A stretch of DNA of 64,000 bases, taken from the NCBI GenBank assembly GCA_964556115.1, contig CAZKVC010000004.1, positions 158,532 to 222,531 of the forward strand, given 5' to 3'. This DNA is from Parvularcula sp964556115. GTDB taxonomy: Bacteria; Pseudomonadota; Alphaproteobacteria; Caulobacterales; Parvularculaceae. The position numbers and the translations under genes are program-made. Within the stretch, counting starts at the first letter, position 1, and the number at the start of each line of letters is the position of its first letter. Under the pieces are notes generated by a model that was not told where the DNA came from, made no database searches, and was given only the letters and a program-made list of their open reading frames with translations. This document shows, piece after piece, positions 6,750-15,211 of the stretch.

Positions 6750-8996
6750 TCAGCGTCCGCCATTCTCTTCCGGCGGGACCACCCGGCCGGTCACCTGTTC
6801 GCCCCCCAACGGCGCCGGACGACCGGGCGCGCGGCGGATCTGCGCATCACCGGTGACGACCTCACCTTCCACCTGATCGCTACGGGCCGGGGGCTCTCTG
6901 TTTTCGCGGCTGAGGATGTTTCGGATGCTGTCGAAGAGGCCCGGCGAGCGGTAGCGCCGCGACCCGTAGGCATGGCCCGTGAGGTCGTTCTTGAGCGCAG
7001 CGTAGGTTGCCGAAAGATCCCACAGCTGCGGGTCGTAAGCTTCGTAGGTCTCGCCCAGCGGAAGGGGTTCGAGCGCCTGCGCCTCGTGGGCGGTGGCCAT
7101 GAAGGCCTGCCAGATCCTCGCGGGGTAGGTGGCGCCGGAGACGTCATCCATCTCGCGGTTCTCATCGTTGCCGACCCAGACCCCCGCCGTCATGTGCGCC
7201 GAGTATCCGACGAACCAGGCATCGCGCCAGCCATTGGTGGTGCCGGTCTTGCCAGCGACTTCGTGGCCCTCGATGCGGGCCGCCCGACCCGTGCCGTTCT
7301 CTGTCACAGAATGCAGGAGGTCGGTCATCTGCGCGGCGCTGCGGGCACTGACCACCTGGGGCGGCGCCTCGTGCTTGTGGGTGTAGAGCTCACGCCCCAG
7401 CCTGTCGCGCACCTCGAGGATCACATGCGGCTCAGGCGCGAAGCCACCATGGGCGAAGGGCATGTAGGCCTTGGTCAGCTCGAAGGGGGTCACTTCGAAA
7501 CTGCCGAGGGCGAGGGATGGGTGCGGCGCCATCCGGCTGGTGAGACCCATGCGCCGGGCGGTCGCGATCACCTCGTCCCGGCCCACCGCCTCGGTCACCT
7601 GCACGGTCGAGGTGTTGGAGGAGCGGGCGAGCGCCTCGCGCATCCGGTGCGGGCCGATGAAGCGCTCCTTGTAATTGGTCGGCTGCCAGCCATCGACCTG
7701 CAGGGGCCGGTCGATCAGCACCGTGTCCTGATCGAAGCCCGCTTCGAGAGCGGCGAGGAAGATGAAGGGCTTGAAGGCCGAGCCCGGCTGGCGCCTGGCC
7801 TGGGTGGCGCGGTTGAACTGGCTGTCGCGGTAGCTCCGCCCACCGATCATGGCGACAATGCCCCCGGTCCTGTCGAAGGCAACGAGCGCCGCTTCCTCGG
7901 CACCCTTCGTCCCGGCAATCTCCGCACCAAGCTCCGCCGTGACGGCGGCTTCGGCAGCGCGCTGGCTTTCGGGGTGGAGAGTGGTTCGCACCACCACGTC
8001 CCGCTCGAGATCCGGCAGGAGCCGCTTGAGCTCGGCGGCGACGTGGTCGAGGAAATGGCCATCCGCGTCATGGGCGTTCCGCAAGGCGAGGGGCGGCGGG
8101 AACATCACCGCCATCTTCGCGGTCAGATCGTCGATCTTCCCCGCCTCGACGAGATTGCCGATGACTTCGTGGCTGCGGGCGAGCGCGCCTTCGTAATTGC
8201 TGCTGGGCGCAAGCTGCGAAGGTGCTTTGGGCAAACCGGCGAGGATTGCGGCCTCCGCCAGGGTCAGCTCCTGCGGCTTCTTCGAGAAATAGGCTTCCGA
8301 CGCGGCACTGAGGCCGTAGGTGTTCGCGCCGAGATAGATGCGGTTGAGGTAGAGCTCGAGGATCTGCTCCTTCGAGAGCCGCGCTTCCAGCCAGAAGGCC
8401 AGATGCAGCTCCTCGAACTTGCGCTCGAAGCTCTGCTCGCCGGAGAGGAAGAGGTTCTTCACCAGCTGCTGGGTGATCGTGCTGCCGCCTTGCACCACGT
8501 TCCCGGCCTGCCAGTTGCGGACCGCCGCGCGGATCATCGCCGAAGGGTCGAAGCCCGGATGCTCGAAGAAGCGGCGATCCTCGGTGGCAAGGAAGCTGTC
8601 GGTGACGAAGCTCGGCAGCTCGTCGAGGCTGACCGCTTCGCCAAGGTCGCTTCCTCGCGCGCCGAGGCGTGTGCCGTCCGAGGCGAGGATCGTGATGTTG
8701 GGGTTGCGGCCCGCGGCCTGAAGATCGGTATCGCTGGCAGGGAAAAGCGAACGCGCCATCTCGCCGTTGAGAGCGAGAAGGGGGATGACCAGCGTCATCG
8801 CGCTCGACAGCACGACCCCGGTAGGGCGATAGACGAGCCTGCGCAGCCACCGGCCCCGCGGCACGGTGCGGCCGAGTGCGCCGAACCCTCGTCCGAACGC
8901 CGCCAGACCGGCTTTGAAATCGGTCAAAGCCTCTTTTGCGTATCGCTTCGCCACGCGCTCCCTTCGGACATGGAACTTTCCCTGTCCTGCCACCAA
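6750..8996 (-). CDS. Class A penicillin-binding protein (PBP1 family)
   Basis: Bifunctional peptidoglycan glycosyltransferase/transpeptidase of 748 residues, anchored by one N-terminal membrane helix (SSAMTLVIPLLALNG). The glycosyltransferase (GT51) domain has ATEDRRFFEHPGFD, GGSTITQQLVKNLFL and RKFEELHLAFWLEARLSK. The transpeptidase has the SxxK motif GSAFKP, the SxN motif SSNT and the KTGTT box. The C-terminal tail is rich in Arg, Glu and Pro. The first ATG gives about 70 cytoplasmic residues before the membrane helix, longer than usual, and GTG starts inside that region are possible. Two long antisense open frames cross this gene but are shadows of it. Confidence 0.95.
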   Translation of the reverse strand: MVAGQGKFHVRRERVAKRYAKEALTDFKAGLAAFGRGFGALGRTVPRGRWLRRLVYRPTGVVLSSAMTLVIPLLALNGEMARSLFPASDTDLQAAGRNPNITILASDGTRLGARGSDLGEAVSLDELPSFVTDSFLATEDRRFFEHPGFDPSAMIRAAVRNWQAGNVVQGGSTITQQLVKNLFLSGEQSFERKFEELHLAFWLEARLSKEQILELYLNRIYLGANTYGLSAASEAYFSKKPQELTLAEAAILAGLPKAPSQLAPSSNYEGALARSHEVIGNLVEAGKIDDLTAKMAVMFPPPLALRNAHDADGHFLDHVAAELKRLLPDLERDVVVRTTLHPESQRAAEAAVTAELGAEIAGTKGAEEAALVAFDRTGGIVAMIGGRSYRDSQFNRATQARRQPGSAFKPFIFLAALEAGFDQDTVLIDRPLQVDGWQPTNYKERFIGPHRMREALARSSNTSTVQVTEAVGRDEVIATARRMGLTSRMAPHPSLALGSFEVTPFELTKAYMPFAHGGFAPEPHVILEVRDRLGRELYTHKHEAPPQVVSARSAAQMTDLLHSVTENGTGRAARIEGHEVAGKTGTTNGWRDAWFVGYSAHMTAGVWVGNDENREMDDVSGATYPARIWQAFMATAHEAQALEPLPLGETYEAYDPQLWDLSATYAALKNDLTGHAYGSRRYRSPGLFDSIRNILSRENREPPARSDQVEGEVVTGDAQIRRAPGRPAPLGGEQVTGRVVPPEENGGR

Positions 8997-9056
8997 CAGT
9001 CTAGCCTGCTCTTCGTCCCCGGGGGTGAACGAAGCACATTCGAGGCCGCAAATGGA

Positions 9057-11228
9057 CTAGAGTTCACCTCGGGTCATCCATGCGGTGTTGGACACATCCT
9101 CGAACCAGGGCGCGAAGCCGCCGGCATAGATCGCATGGTCGCGGTTGAAGGGCGAGATCTCGAAATCCATCACGCGCGCGAAGGGGCGGCGGTTCGGATC
9201 GAGGCCGGGGACATTGATGCTCTCGATGCGGTAGTTCGTCTGCCCGCCGATCACCGTGCGGACCACGTAAAGACCGTCCTTGCCGAAGCCGGTACGCCAA
9301 TGAGGGAAGCCGGGCATGGAGGCGATGTAGTTGGGGTCGTAATAGACCTCGAGGCCGATCCATTCTTCGAGGTCCCGGCCCCGTTGGCGCACGGTGGTGG
9401 CCTGACCGGCGGTCACGAAATGCGGTTTGCGGCCAAGCTGGTTCTGGATCAGCCCCGCAAGGCTCGTCTCCAGCACGGGAAGATCGTCGCCGGGGCTGAA
9501 GCGGAAGGCGCGGCCGAGTGCGGTGAAGGCCAGGGTCGGCTTTGCCCGGCTTTCGTCGCACCGGAAGGAGCCCATGCTCCACTCGCGCTGCCAGAAGACG
9601 TCGAGGGGCTCGAGATAGGGGCGGAAGGCGACGAGGTCCTGAAGATCGAGGATCATCTCCCACGACGGCCGCTCGCCATTCTTGCGCATCAGGATCGCCC
9701 GGCTGGTCGCGGCGTAGAGAGTGTCGCGGCAGGACGTGAAGCCGATCACAGTCTCGAAGGCCCGCGGCGCGAACTCGGGCGCATCGTCAAAGCGGATACC
9801 GCCCGTTGCCGCGGCGTCATAGGTGCCGCGATAGATGCCGTGAGGCGCGGGGCTGGCCCCGGCGAAAATGTGGTCCTGCCCCGTCTCCGGATCGCGATAG
9901 GCGACCAGCGCCGAGACTTCGGACGACCCCGCCCCTGGCGCCAGGCCAAGATCCTGCTTGGTCCAGTTGCCGCTGGGCGTACGGATGAAGATGCCAGCCG
10001 GCACGTCCTCCGCTTCGCCACGTTCCACCTTCGCGCCGACGAAGAGGTAGTCGAGCGGCTCGATCGGGCGGCCTTCGCTGTCCTTCTCGAAACGGGCGGG
10101 GGCGAGGGAAGCCGCTTTGACGTAACCGCGGGGCATCTGGAGATCGAGCTGCCAGCGGTCCTCCGCCGCATCGAGGCGGAAGACCTGACCGCGTGGGGTC
10201 ACGTCCGTCTCGCGCGGGTAGGCATTGCCGGCAAAAAGACGCGCGTCATGGGTGACGATCTCGGTGATCTGGGTGCCCGTCAGGCTCATGCCCCGCTGGT
10301 CCTCTTCCGGCGCGGAAAACGCGAAGGACCAGGGGACTGGAGGCAGATCGGCCGTGCGGCCGTCCTCGGCGCGGGCGACGGGAATATTCGCTTCGCGCCT
10401 GACGAAGGTGATGAGCGCCTCGGTCGCAGGATCCCCCTCAGTGCCGAAAAAGCGGAAGATGCTCTCTGCGTTCCGCGCGACGGCTTCATAGGGAACGGCG
10501 ATCGCCCCCTCCTGGCGCAGGGCCCTGAGGAAAGGCTTCGCCTGGCGGTAGGCATTTTCAAGCCCCGCCGACTGGATGACGAAGAATGCGGGCAGGCTGT
10601 CCGCTTCGCTGGTCTTGTAGGCGGGAGAGAGGTCCGGCCAGCGGCGCTCGTCGCTGCCGAAGACCCGGCGCAGGGTCCGGCCTTCTGCGGTCTCCTCGGA
10701 TGTCGCCGCCATCTCCGTCGGGATGTCGAAGACCGGCCCGTCGATCAGGACGATGCCGCCGATATCGGCTGGCCTTGCGCCGTGCTTCCCGAAATAGCGC
10801 GGGTCGGTGGCGACAAGAGCCGCTAGATGCGCGCCCGCTTCGTGTCCGGCGATGTAGATCTGCCTCGGGTCGATACCGTAGCGGTCGGCGTTCCTGGCCA
10901 GCCAGACGGCGGCGGCGGCGACGTCCTCTGCCTGCTCGGCCGGGGTGACGTTGGGGTGGAGGCGGTAGTTCATCGAGGCGAGGGCAAAGCCTTCGCCAAG
11001 GAAGAACCGCACCTTGTTCGCAGCGCTCCGCTTGTCCCCGGCCTGCCAATCGCCCCCATGGACCACGAGGATCGCCGGCTTGAGGGTCGAGAGGGGCCTT
11101 GCCGCCACGTCGATGACCTGCCTCGGATGATCGCCGTAAGGCTGGTCGGTGTCGAAGATCTCGGCCGGCAGCCCCTGCGCCAGGGCAGCCGTGTTGAGGG
11201 TCAGGACCACAAGAAGGACGCGAAGCAT
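9057..11228 (-). CDS. Large secreted protein with an inactive-looking alpha/beta-hydrolase domain
   Basis: About 723 residues with a signal peptide (LLVVLTLNTAALAQG). Residues about 25-275 match an esterase/arylformamidase-type alpha/beta hydrolase: the oxyanion motif HGGDWQAGDK near 57-66, SMNYRLHP near 85-92, and IYIAGHEAGAHLAALVATDP near 125-144. The nucleophile elbow, normally G-H-S-A-G, reads G-H-E-A-G with Glu at residue 130 (codon GAA). The region that normally holds the catalytic His (RNAESIFRFFGTEGDPATEA) has none. The remaining 450 residues are beta-rich with Trp/Asp repeats and may form a propeller; I do not recognise them. A GTG at 11237 is an alternative start. It probably binds rather than hydrolyses its ligand. 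Confidence 0.75.
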   Translation of the reverse strand: MLRVLLVVLTLNTAALAQGLPAEIFDTDQPYGDHPRQVIDVAARPLSTLKPAILVVHGGDWQAGDKRSAANKVRFFLGEGFALASMNYRLHPNVTPAEQAEDVAAAAVWLARNADRYGIDPRQIYIAGHEAGAHLAALVATDPRYFGKHGARPADIGGIVLIDGPVFDIPTEMAATSEETAEGRTLRRVFGSDERRWPDLSPAYKTSEADSLPAFFVIQSAGLENAYRQAKPFLRALRQEGAIAVPYEAVARNAESIFRFFGTEGDPATEALITFVRREANIPVARAEDGRTADLPPVPWSFAFSAPEEDQRGMSLTGTQITEIVTHDARLFAGNAYPRETDVTPRGQVFRLDAAEDRWQLDLQMPRGYVKAASLAPARFEKDSEGRPIEPLDYLFVGAKVERGEAEDVPAGIFIRTPSGNWTKQDLGLAPGAGSSEVSALVAYRDPETGQDHIFAGASPAPHGIYRGTYDAAATGGIRFDDAPEFAPRAFETVIGFTSCRDTLYAATSRAILMRKNGERPSWEMILDLQDLVAFRPYLEPLDVFWQREWSMGSFRCDESRAKPTLAFTALGRAFRFSPGDDLPVLETSLAGLIQNQLGRKPHFVTAGQATTVRQRGRDLEEWIGLEVYYDPNYIASMPGFPHWRTGFGKDGLYVVRTVIGGQTNYRIESINVPGLDPNRRPFARVMDFEISPFNRDHAIYAGGFAPWFEDVSNTAWMTRGEL

Positions 11229-11308
11229 GGCGAACACCTATCTTTCCGCTGCCTTTCTCGCGGCCAGATGTTAAGCTGTTGTTGAGGATAGGGAGAGCTC
11301 CCTCACCG

Positions 11309-11755
11309 ATGAGCGACGAGCGGCCTTTCTGGGAACGAAAAAGCCTCGCCGAGATGACCCGCGCGGAGTGGGAAAGTCTCTGTGATGGCTGCGGCCGGTG
11401 CTGCCTGATCGTCCTCTCGGACGATGACGAGCCCGACTTCATGCAGGAAACGTCGCTGCACTGCCGTCTCTACGATCCGGAGAACCGGCGCTGCTCCTGC
11501 TACGAGAAACGCACGCGCCTCGTTCCGGAATGCGTCGAGCTGACCCCCGCCAATGTCGCCGATCTCACCTTCATGCCCAAGAGCTGCGCCTATCGCCGCC
11601 TGTCGGAAGGCAAGGGGCTCGCTTCCTGGCATCCTTTGATCAGCGGACGGCCGGAAAGCGTGGTTGAGGTCGGCGTTGCCGTGCCCGTCGACCTGACCGA
11701 CGAGCGTCTGGTGAAGGAAGAAGACCTCTGGCGCTACTGCACCGGGAAGCGCTGA
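11309..11755 (+). CDS. YcgN/UPF0260-type cysteine cluster protein
   Basis: A 148-residue protein with the YkgJ-like metal-chelating pattern: CDGCGRCCLIVL near residues 25-36, followed by LHCRLYDPENRRCSCYEKR and PKSCAYR. Eight or more conserved cysteines suggest Zn or Fe binding, but the function is not known. The ATG at 11309 was chosen because relatives start near here (FWERKSLAEM); an earlier in-frame start at 11279 adds ten unlikely residues. It is the last gene before the GTA cluster. Confidence 0.9.
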   Translation: MSDERPFWERKSLAEMTRAEWESLCDGCGRCCLIVLSDDDEPDFMQETSLHCRLYDPENRRCSCYEKRTRLVPECVELTPANVADLTFMPKSCAYRRLSEGKGLASWHPLISGRPESVVEVGVAVPVDLTDERLVKEEDLWRYCTGKR

Positions 11756-11775
11756 CGCTACTTTTCTAAGCCGAC

Positions 11776-11803
11776 TTATCCCCGCCCTGCCGCGCCGGGA
11801 TAA
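11776..11803 (+). promoter_or_regulatory. Inverted repeat upstream of the GTA cluster
   Basis: A perfect 7-base dyad, TTATCCC at 11776-11782 and GGGATAA at 11797-11803, with a 14-base GC-rich spacer. The centres of the arms are 21 bases apart, two helical turns. It ends nine bases before the first GTA ORF, in the only intergenic gap ahead of the cluster, and is not followed by a T-tract. It is a candidate operator; the binding factor is unknown. Confidence 0.45.
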
Positions 11804-11812
11804 AACCTCTTC

Positions 11813-12214
11813 ATGCGGCAGACTTCATCACAGGACATGCGCCGGGACCTGACAGGCGGGCTTCGAGCCCTCGTCTGTCAGCAGGCGGCGTTTCTCGCGG
11901 GGATCGACTGGCACGACCCCGAGCAGGTGAGCCTTGCCGAGAAGCGCGGCCGGATCATCCAGGTCCATCGCGGCAACGTCGAGAAAACGCTCGGTATGCA
12001 TGACAACAACATCAAACCCACCACCAACCCCGACGACCCCTTCGACGGAGATACCGACGCTCTTAGGCGAGAACTGGAGCGCAGACTCCTTCGCCATGCG
12101 GAGGCCCTCGGCCGTGACGAGCTTGCTCGACGCGTTAGAGCCCGGGGACTTGATCCGGATGCTGTGGGATTGGTCATTTCTCGCCAGAGCCGACCAGAAG
12201 GCACCGAAGGGTGA
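11813..12214 (+). CDS. Putative GTA g1 / small terminase-like protein
   Basis: A 133-residue, highly charged, mostly helical protein directly before the large terminase. The first half (DLTGGLRALVCQQAAFLAGIDWHDPEQVSLAEKRG) and the second half (ALRRELERRLLRHAEALGRD) each look like helical pairs. In the Rhodobacter GTA, g1 at this position acts as the small terminase, so position suggests the same role; I cannot confirm sequence homology. It overlaps the terminase gene by 119 bases if the large subunit starts at 12096. The ribosome site at 11813 is weak; 11837 is an alternative start. Confidence 0.55.
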   Translation: MRQTSSQDMRRDLTGGLRALVCQQAAFLAGIDWHDPEQVSLAEKRGRIIQVHRGNVEKTLGMHDNNIKPTTNPDDPFDGDTDALRRELERRLLRHAEALGRDELARRVRARGLDPDAVGLVISRQSRPEGTEG

Positions 12215-13364
12215 CTGGACGACCTGGCTCCTCCTCGGCGGACGCGGGGCGGGCAAGACCCGCAGCGGCGCGGAGTGGATCCATGAGCGGGTCCGCGCCG
12301 GCGCCGAACGCATCGCGCTTGTCGGCGAGACCTTCGCCGACGGGCGGGAGGTGATGGTGGCCGGTCCCTCAGGTCTACTTCATACGGGTTTTCCCTCCGA
12401 GCGTCCGCGCTTCGAGCCGAGCCGCCGCCGGGTCATCTGGCACAACGGCGCCGAGGCGCACCTCTTCTCCGCCGAAGACCCCGAAGGCCTGCGCGGCTAT
12501 CAGTTCGATACAGCGTGGTCTGATGAGTTGGCGAAGTGGCCATCCGGCAAGGACTGCTGGTCGAACCTGCAGCTCGGCCTGCGGCTCGGGGACGATCCCC
12601 GGCAGGTCGTCACGACGACGCCCCGGCCAACCAGGCTGCTGCGCGAGATCATGGGGCGTGAGAACACGGTCCTCACCCGAAGCTCGAGCTACGACAACCG
12701 CCCGAACCTCGCGGACGCCTTCTTCGCCGAGATCACCGCGGTCTACGAAGGTACCGCGCTTGGCCGGCAGGAGCTGGATGGCGAGCTGATCGAGGACAGG
12801 AGCGGCGCCCTCTGGACCCGCGCCATGGTCGAAGAGGCGCGGGGACCGCGTCCGTCCGTCTTGAGACGGATCGTTATTGCTGTCGATCCTCCGGTCACCA
12901 GTCACGAGGGCTCCGACGCCTGCGGTATCATCGTCGCAGGGCTGGACGAGAGCGATCCGCCTAGGGCCTACGTTCTGGCCGACGAAACGGTGCAGGGCTT
13001 CAGCCCCGCAAAATGGGCGGCGCGGGCAGCCGAGCTCTACCACGCTTATGAGGCCGACCGCATCGTCGCGGAAGTCAATCAGGGCGGCGATCTCGTCACC
13101 GAGGTGATGCGCACCGCAGATCCTTCCGTCCCGGTCAAACCCGTCCGCGCGAGCCGCGGGAAGATCGCGAGGGCCGAGCCCGTAGCCGCGCTCTACGAGC
13201 AGGGGCGGGTGCGCCATAGCCGGCCCTTCCCGGAGCTCGAAGACCAGATGACCGCCTTCACCGGCGAAGGCGGCGACAGCCCCGACCGCCTCGATGCGCT
13301 CGTCTGGGCACTGAGCGACCTTCTTCTCGGCGTGCGGCCGAAGCCCACTATCCGAACCTTTTGA
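12096..13364 (+). CDS. GTA large terminase subunit (g2)
   Basis: DNA-packaging motor of the gene transfer agent, 422 residues. The ATPase Walker A motif GGRGAGKT is at about residues 48-55, and the acidic Walker B-like site is in YQFDTAWSDELAKW. The C-terminal RNase H-like nuclease domain has Asp in IAVDPPVTSHEGSDACG and in DRLDALVWALSDLL. The start at 12096 was chosen because the protein then begins shortly before the conserved GDWTTWLLLGGRG region, as in relatives; earlier in-frame starts give a low-complexity shadow of g1. In GTAs the enzyme packages random host DNA by headful filling. Confidence 0.92.
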   Translation: MRRPSAVTSLLDALEPGDLIRMLWDWSFLARADQKAPKGDWTTWLLLGGRGAGKTRSGAEWIHERVRAGAERIALVGETFADGREVMVAGPSGLLHTGFPSERPRFEPSRRRVIWHNGAEAHLFSAEDPEGLRGYQFDTAWSDELAKWPSGKDCWSNLQLGLRLGDDPRQVVTTTPRPTRLLREIMGRENTVLTRSSSYDNRPNLADAFFAEITAVYEGTALGRQELDGELIEDRSGALWTRAMVEEARGPRPSVLRRIVIAVDPPVTSHEGSDACGIIVAGLDESDPPRAYVLADETVQGFSPAKWAARAAELYHAYEADRIVAEVNQGGDLVTEVMRTADPSVPVKPVRASRGKIARAEPVAALYEQGRVRHSRPFPELEDQMTAFTGEGGDSPDRLDALVWALSDLLLGVRPKPTIRTF

Positions 13365-13373
13365 GAGGAACTC

Positions 13374-14504
13374 ATGCTGAAAAGACTGACGAGGGCCACC
13401 CGGCCCCAGGAGAAGCGTTCGGCGAGCCTCGCCGAGCTGATCGCGCGCTACGGCGCAGGCGAGCCGGGTGAGGCGGCCACGCCGCCGAACTATACGGGCA
13501 ATGTCATCGCCTTTCGCGCGGTGAGGATGGTGGCGGAAGCCGCCGCATCCGTACCCCTGAGCGTGCATGAGGGGAGCGAAGTGCTCGAGGACGGTAACCT
13601 CGTACGCCTTCTCGCCTCGCCCAATCCCGACCAGTCGGGTGCGGAGCTTCTCGAGGAAGTCTATGGCTACCTCCAGACCCACGGCAATGCCTATCTCGAG
13701 AAGCTCGACAATGAAGAGGAGACACGTGCGCTCTTTCTTCTTCATCCGGATGACATCACAACCACGGAGCAAGGCTACCGGCACCGCAGCGGTCGGGGCG
13801 AACGGCTGATCGCCCCCGATCTGACCGGGCGCATGCCGCTTTTGCATCTCGCCATGTGGCAGCCCGGCAAGACCCGCCAGGGCTATGCTCCGCTTCAGGC
13901 GGCGCGCAGCGCGATCCAGCTCCACAATGCGGCGAATGGCTGGAACCGGCAGCTCCTCCAGAACGCGGCCCGGCCGTCGGGCGCACTGATCCACCGGGGC
14001 GGCGAGGGCGGTCACCATCTGACCCCGGAGCAGTTTGACAGGCTGAAGGTCGAGCTCGAAGAGGGCTTCACCGGAATGAGGGGGGCGGGGCGTCCGCTCC
14101 TTCTCGATGGCGGTCTCGACTGGCGGCCGATGGGCATGACCCCGGCGGAGATGGACTTTCAGAACCTGAAAGACAGCGCCGCTCGCGAGATCGCGCTCGC
14201 GTTCGGCGTCCCGCCCATGCTGCTCGGCATTCCCGGCGACAATACCTATGCGAACTATCGCGAGGCCAATCTCGCCTTCTGGCGTCAGACCGTCCTGCCG
14301 CTCGTCCGCAAGGTGTCGGGCGCGATGGCGGGTTGGATGGATGATGGCCGCCGCGTCAGGATCGAGCCCGAGCTCGACCGCATCCCGGCCCTCGCGACGG
14401 AGCGTCAACAGCACCTCACCCTCGTTGCCGAAAGCGACGTTCTGACCACTGCCGAAAAGCGCCGCGCCCTTGGCTATCCAGCCGAGCCGGAGAGCTGCTC
14501 GTGA
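13374..14504 (+). CDS. GTA portal protein (g3), HK97 family
   Basis: A 376-residue portal subunit that forms the dodecameric channel at the head vertex. Family features include NYTGNVIAFRAVRMVAEAAASVPL near the N-terminus, LLEEVYGYLQTHGNAYLEKL, and FGVPPMLLGIPGDNTYANYREANLAFW near residue 290. A GAGAGG ribosome site lies seven bases before the ATG. Its TGA overlaps the GTG of the next small gene. Order and family match RcGTA g3. Confidence 0.95.
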   Translation: MLKRLTRATRPQEKRSASLAELIARYGAGEPGEAATPPNYTGNVIAFRAVRMVAEAAASVPLSVHEGSEVLEDGNLVRLLASPNPDQSGAELLEEVYGYLQTHGNAYLEKLDNEEETRALFLLHPDDITTTEQGYRHRSGRGERLIAPDLTGRMPLLHLAMWQPGKTRQGYAPLQAARSAIQLHNAANGWNRQLLQNAARPSGALIHRGGEGGHHLTPEQFDRLKVELEEGFTGMRGAGRPLLLDGGLDWRPMGMTPAEMDFQNLKDSAAREIALAFGVPPMLLGIPGDNTYANYREANLAFWRQTVLPLVRKVSGAMAGWMDDGRRVRIEPELDRIPALATERQQHLTLVAESDVLTTAEKRRALGYPAEPESCS

Positions 14505-14746
14505 GCGATCCGGCAAGGATCGCAGCGGACCTGTCAGCGGTGCTCCTGGTTCAGACGATCACAGGGCTTCTCTGGGCAGGCGCAGCGGCCGCGCGCCTCA
14601 ACCACCTCGAAGCCCAGCTCGGCGGGGTTTCGGCGCTCGAGGTGCGTGCGGCGCGCCTCGAGGAGCAGACCCTTCACCTGCGCGCTGCGCTCGGCCGGAT
14701 CGAGGCCAAGCTCGACCGGGCCCTGACCGACGAGGCGCCGCGATGA
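14501..14746 (+). CDS. GTA g3.5-like small protein
   Basis: An 81-residue protein starting at a GTG that overlaps the portal stop and ending in a TGA that overlaps the protease ATG. It has an N-terminal hydrophobic segment (LLVQTITGLLWAGAAAARL) and a heptad-like, charged second half (RAARLEEQTLHLRAALGRIE). A gene of this size sits at the same place in Rhodobacter-type GTAs and is called orfg3.5; its role is unknown. The start-stop overlaps on both sides indicate coupled translation. Confidence 0.75.
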   Translation: MSDPARIAADLSAVLLVQTITGLLWAGAAAARLNHLEAQLGGVSALEVRAARLEEQTLHLRAALGRIEAKLDRALTDEAPR

Positions 14747-15201
14747 GCGGGGTCATGCGCGCAGAGATCGAAGGCTACGCCGCACTTTTCGGCGAGCCAG
14801 ACCTTTCGGGCGACGTGATCGGCAAAGGCGCTTTTTCGCAGCAACTTATCCCCGCCCACAGGCCGCCGGTTAGGATGCTCTATCAGCATAAGGCGGAGTG
14901 TCCGATCGGTGTCTGGAACGAAATCAGGGAAGACCATCGCGGGCTCCTCGTGCGCGGCGCGATCTTTCTCGACAGCGCCCGGGGGAGCGAGGTCCACGGC
15001 CTGCTTCACGGCGGCGCCATCGATGGGCTGTCGATCGGCTTCAAACCGAAGCGCAGCTTCCGGCGTAAAGGCGGCCGCCTCATCACCGAAGCTGAGCTCT
15101 GGGAGGTCAGTATCGTGACCTTTCCCATGGCCCCCGCCGCCCGGGTTACCCGCGTCGGCGGACCGGGCGAACACCTGCCCCGCAACCTCTTGTCAGCGTG
15201 A
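14743..15201 (+). CDS. GTA prohead protease (g4)
   Basis: HK97-type prohead maturation protease, 152 residues. It trims capsid and portal precursors during head assembly. The catalytic His is H49 in MLYQHKAECPIG and Ser is S97 in AIDGLSIGFKPKRS. The family's TEAELWEVSIVTFPMAP strand follows. The ATG overlaps the g3.5 stop. The product lies between portal and capsid genes, the usual HK97 order. Confidence 0.94.
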   Translation: MSGVMRAEIEGYAALFGEPDLSGDVIGKGAFSQQLIPAHRPPVRMLYQHKAECPIGVWNEIREDHRGLLVRGAIFLDSARGSEVHGLLHGGAIDGLSIGFKPKRSFRRKGGRLITEAELWEVSIVTFPMAPAARVTRVGGPGEHLPRNLLSA

Positions 15202-15211
15202 AGGAAAAAGC

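Noticed and set aside
6972..10826. Very long open frame on the plus strand (1284 codons)
   Set aside because: It is antisense to the penicillin-binding protein and the pseudo-hydrolase genes, both with clear domains; high GC makes such shadows common, and the translation shows no recognisable domain.
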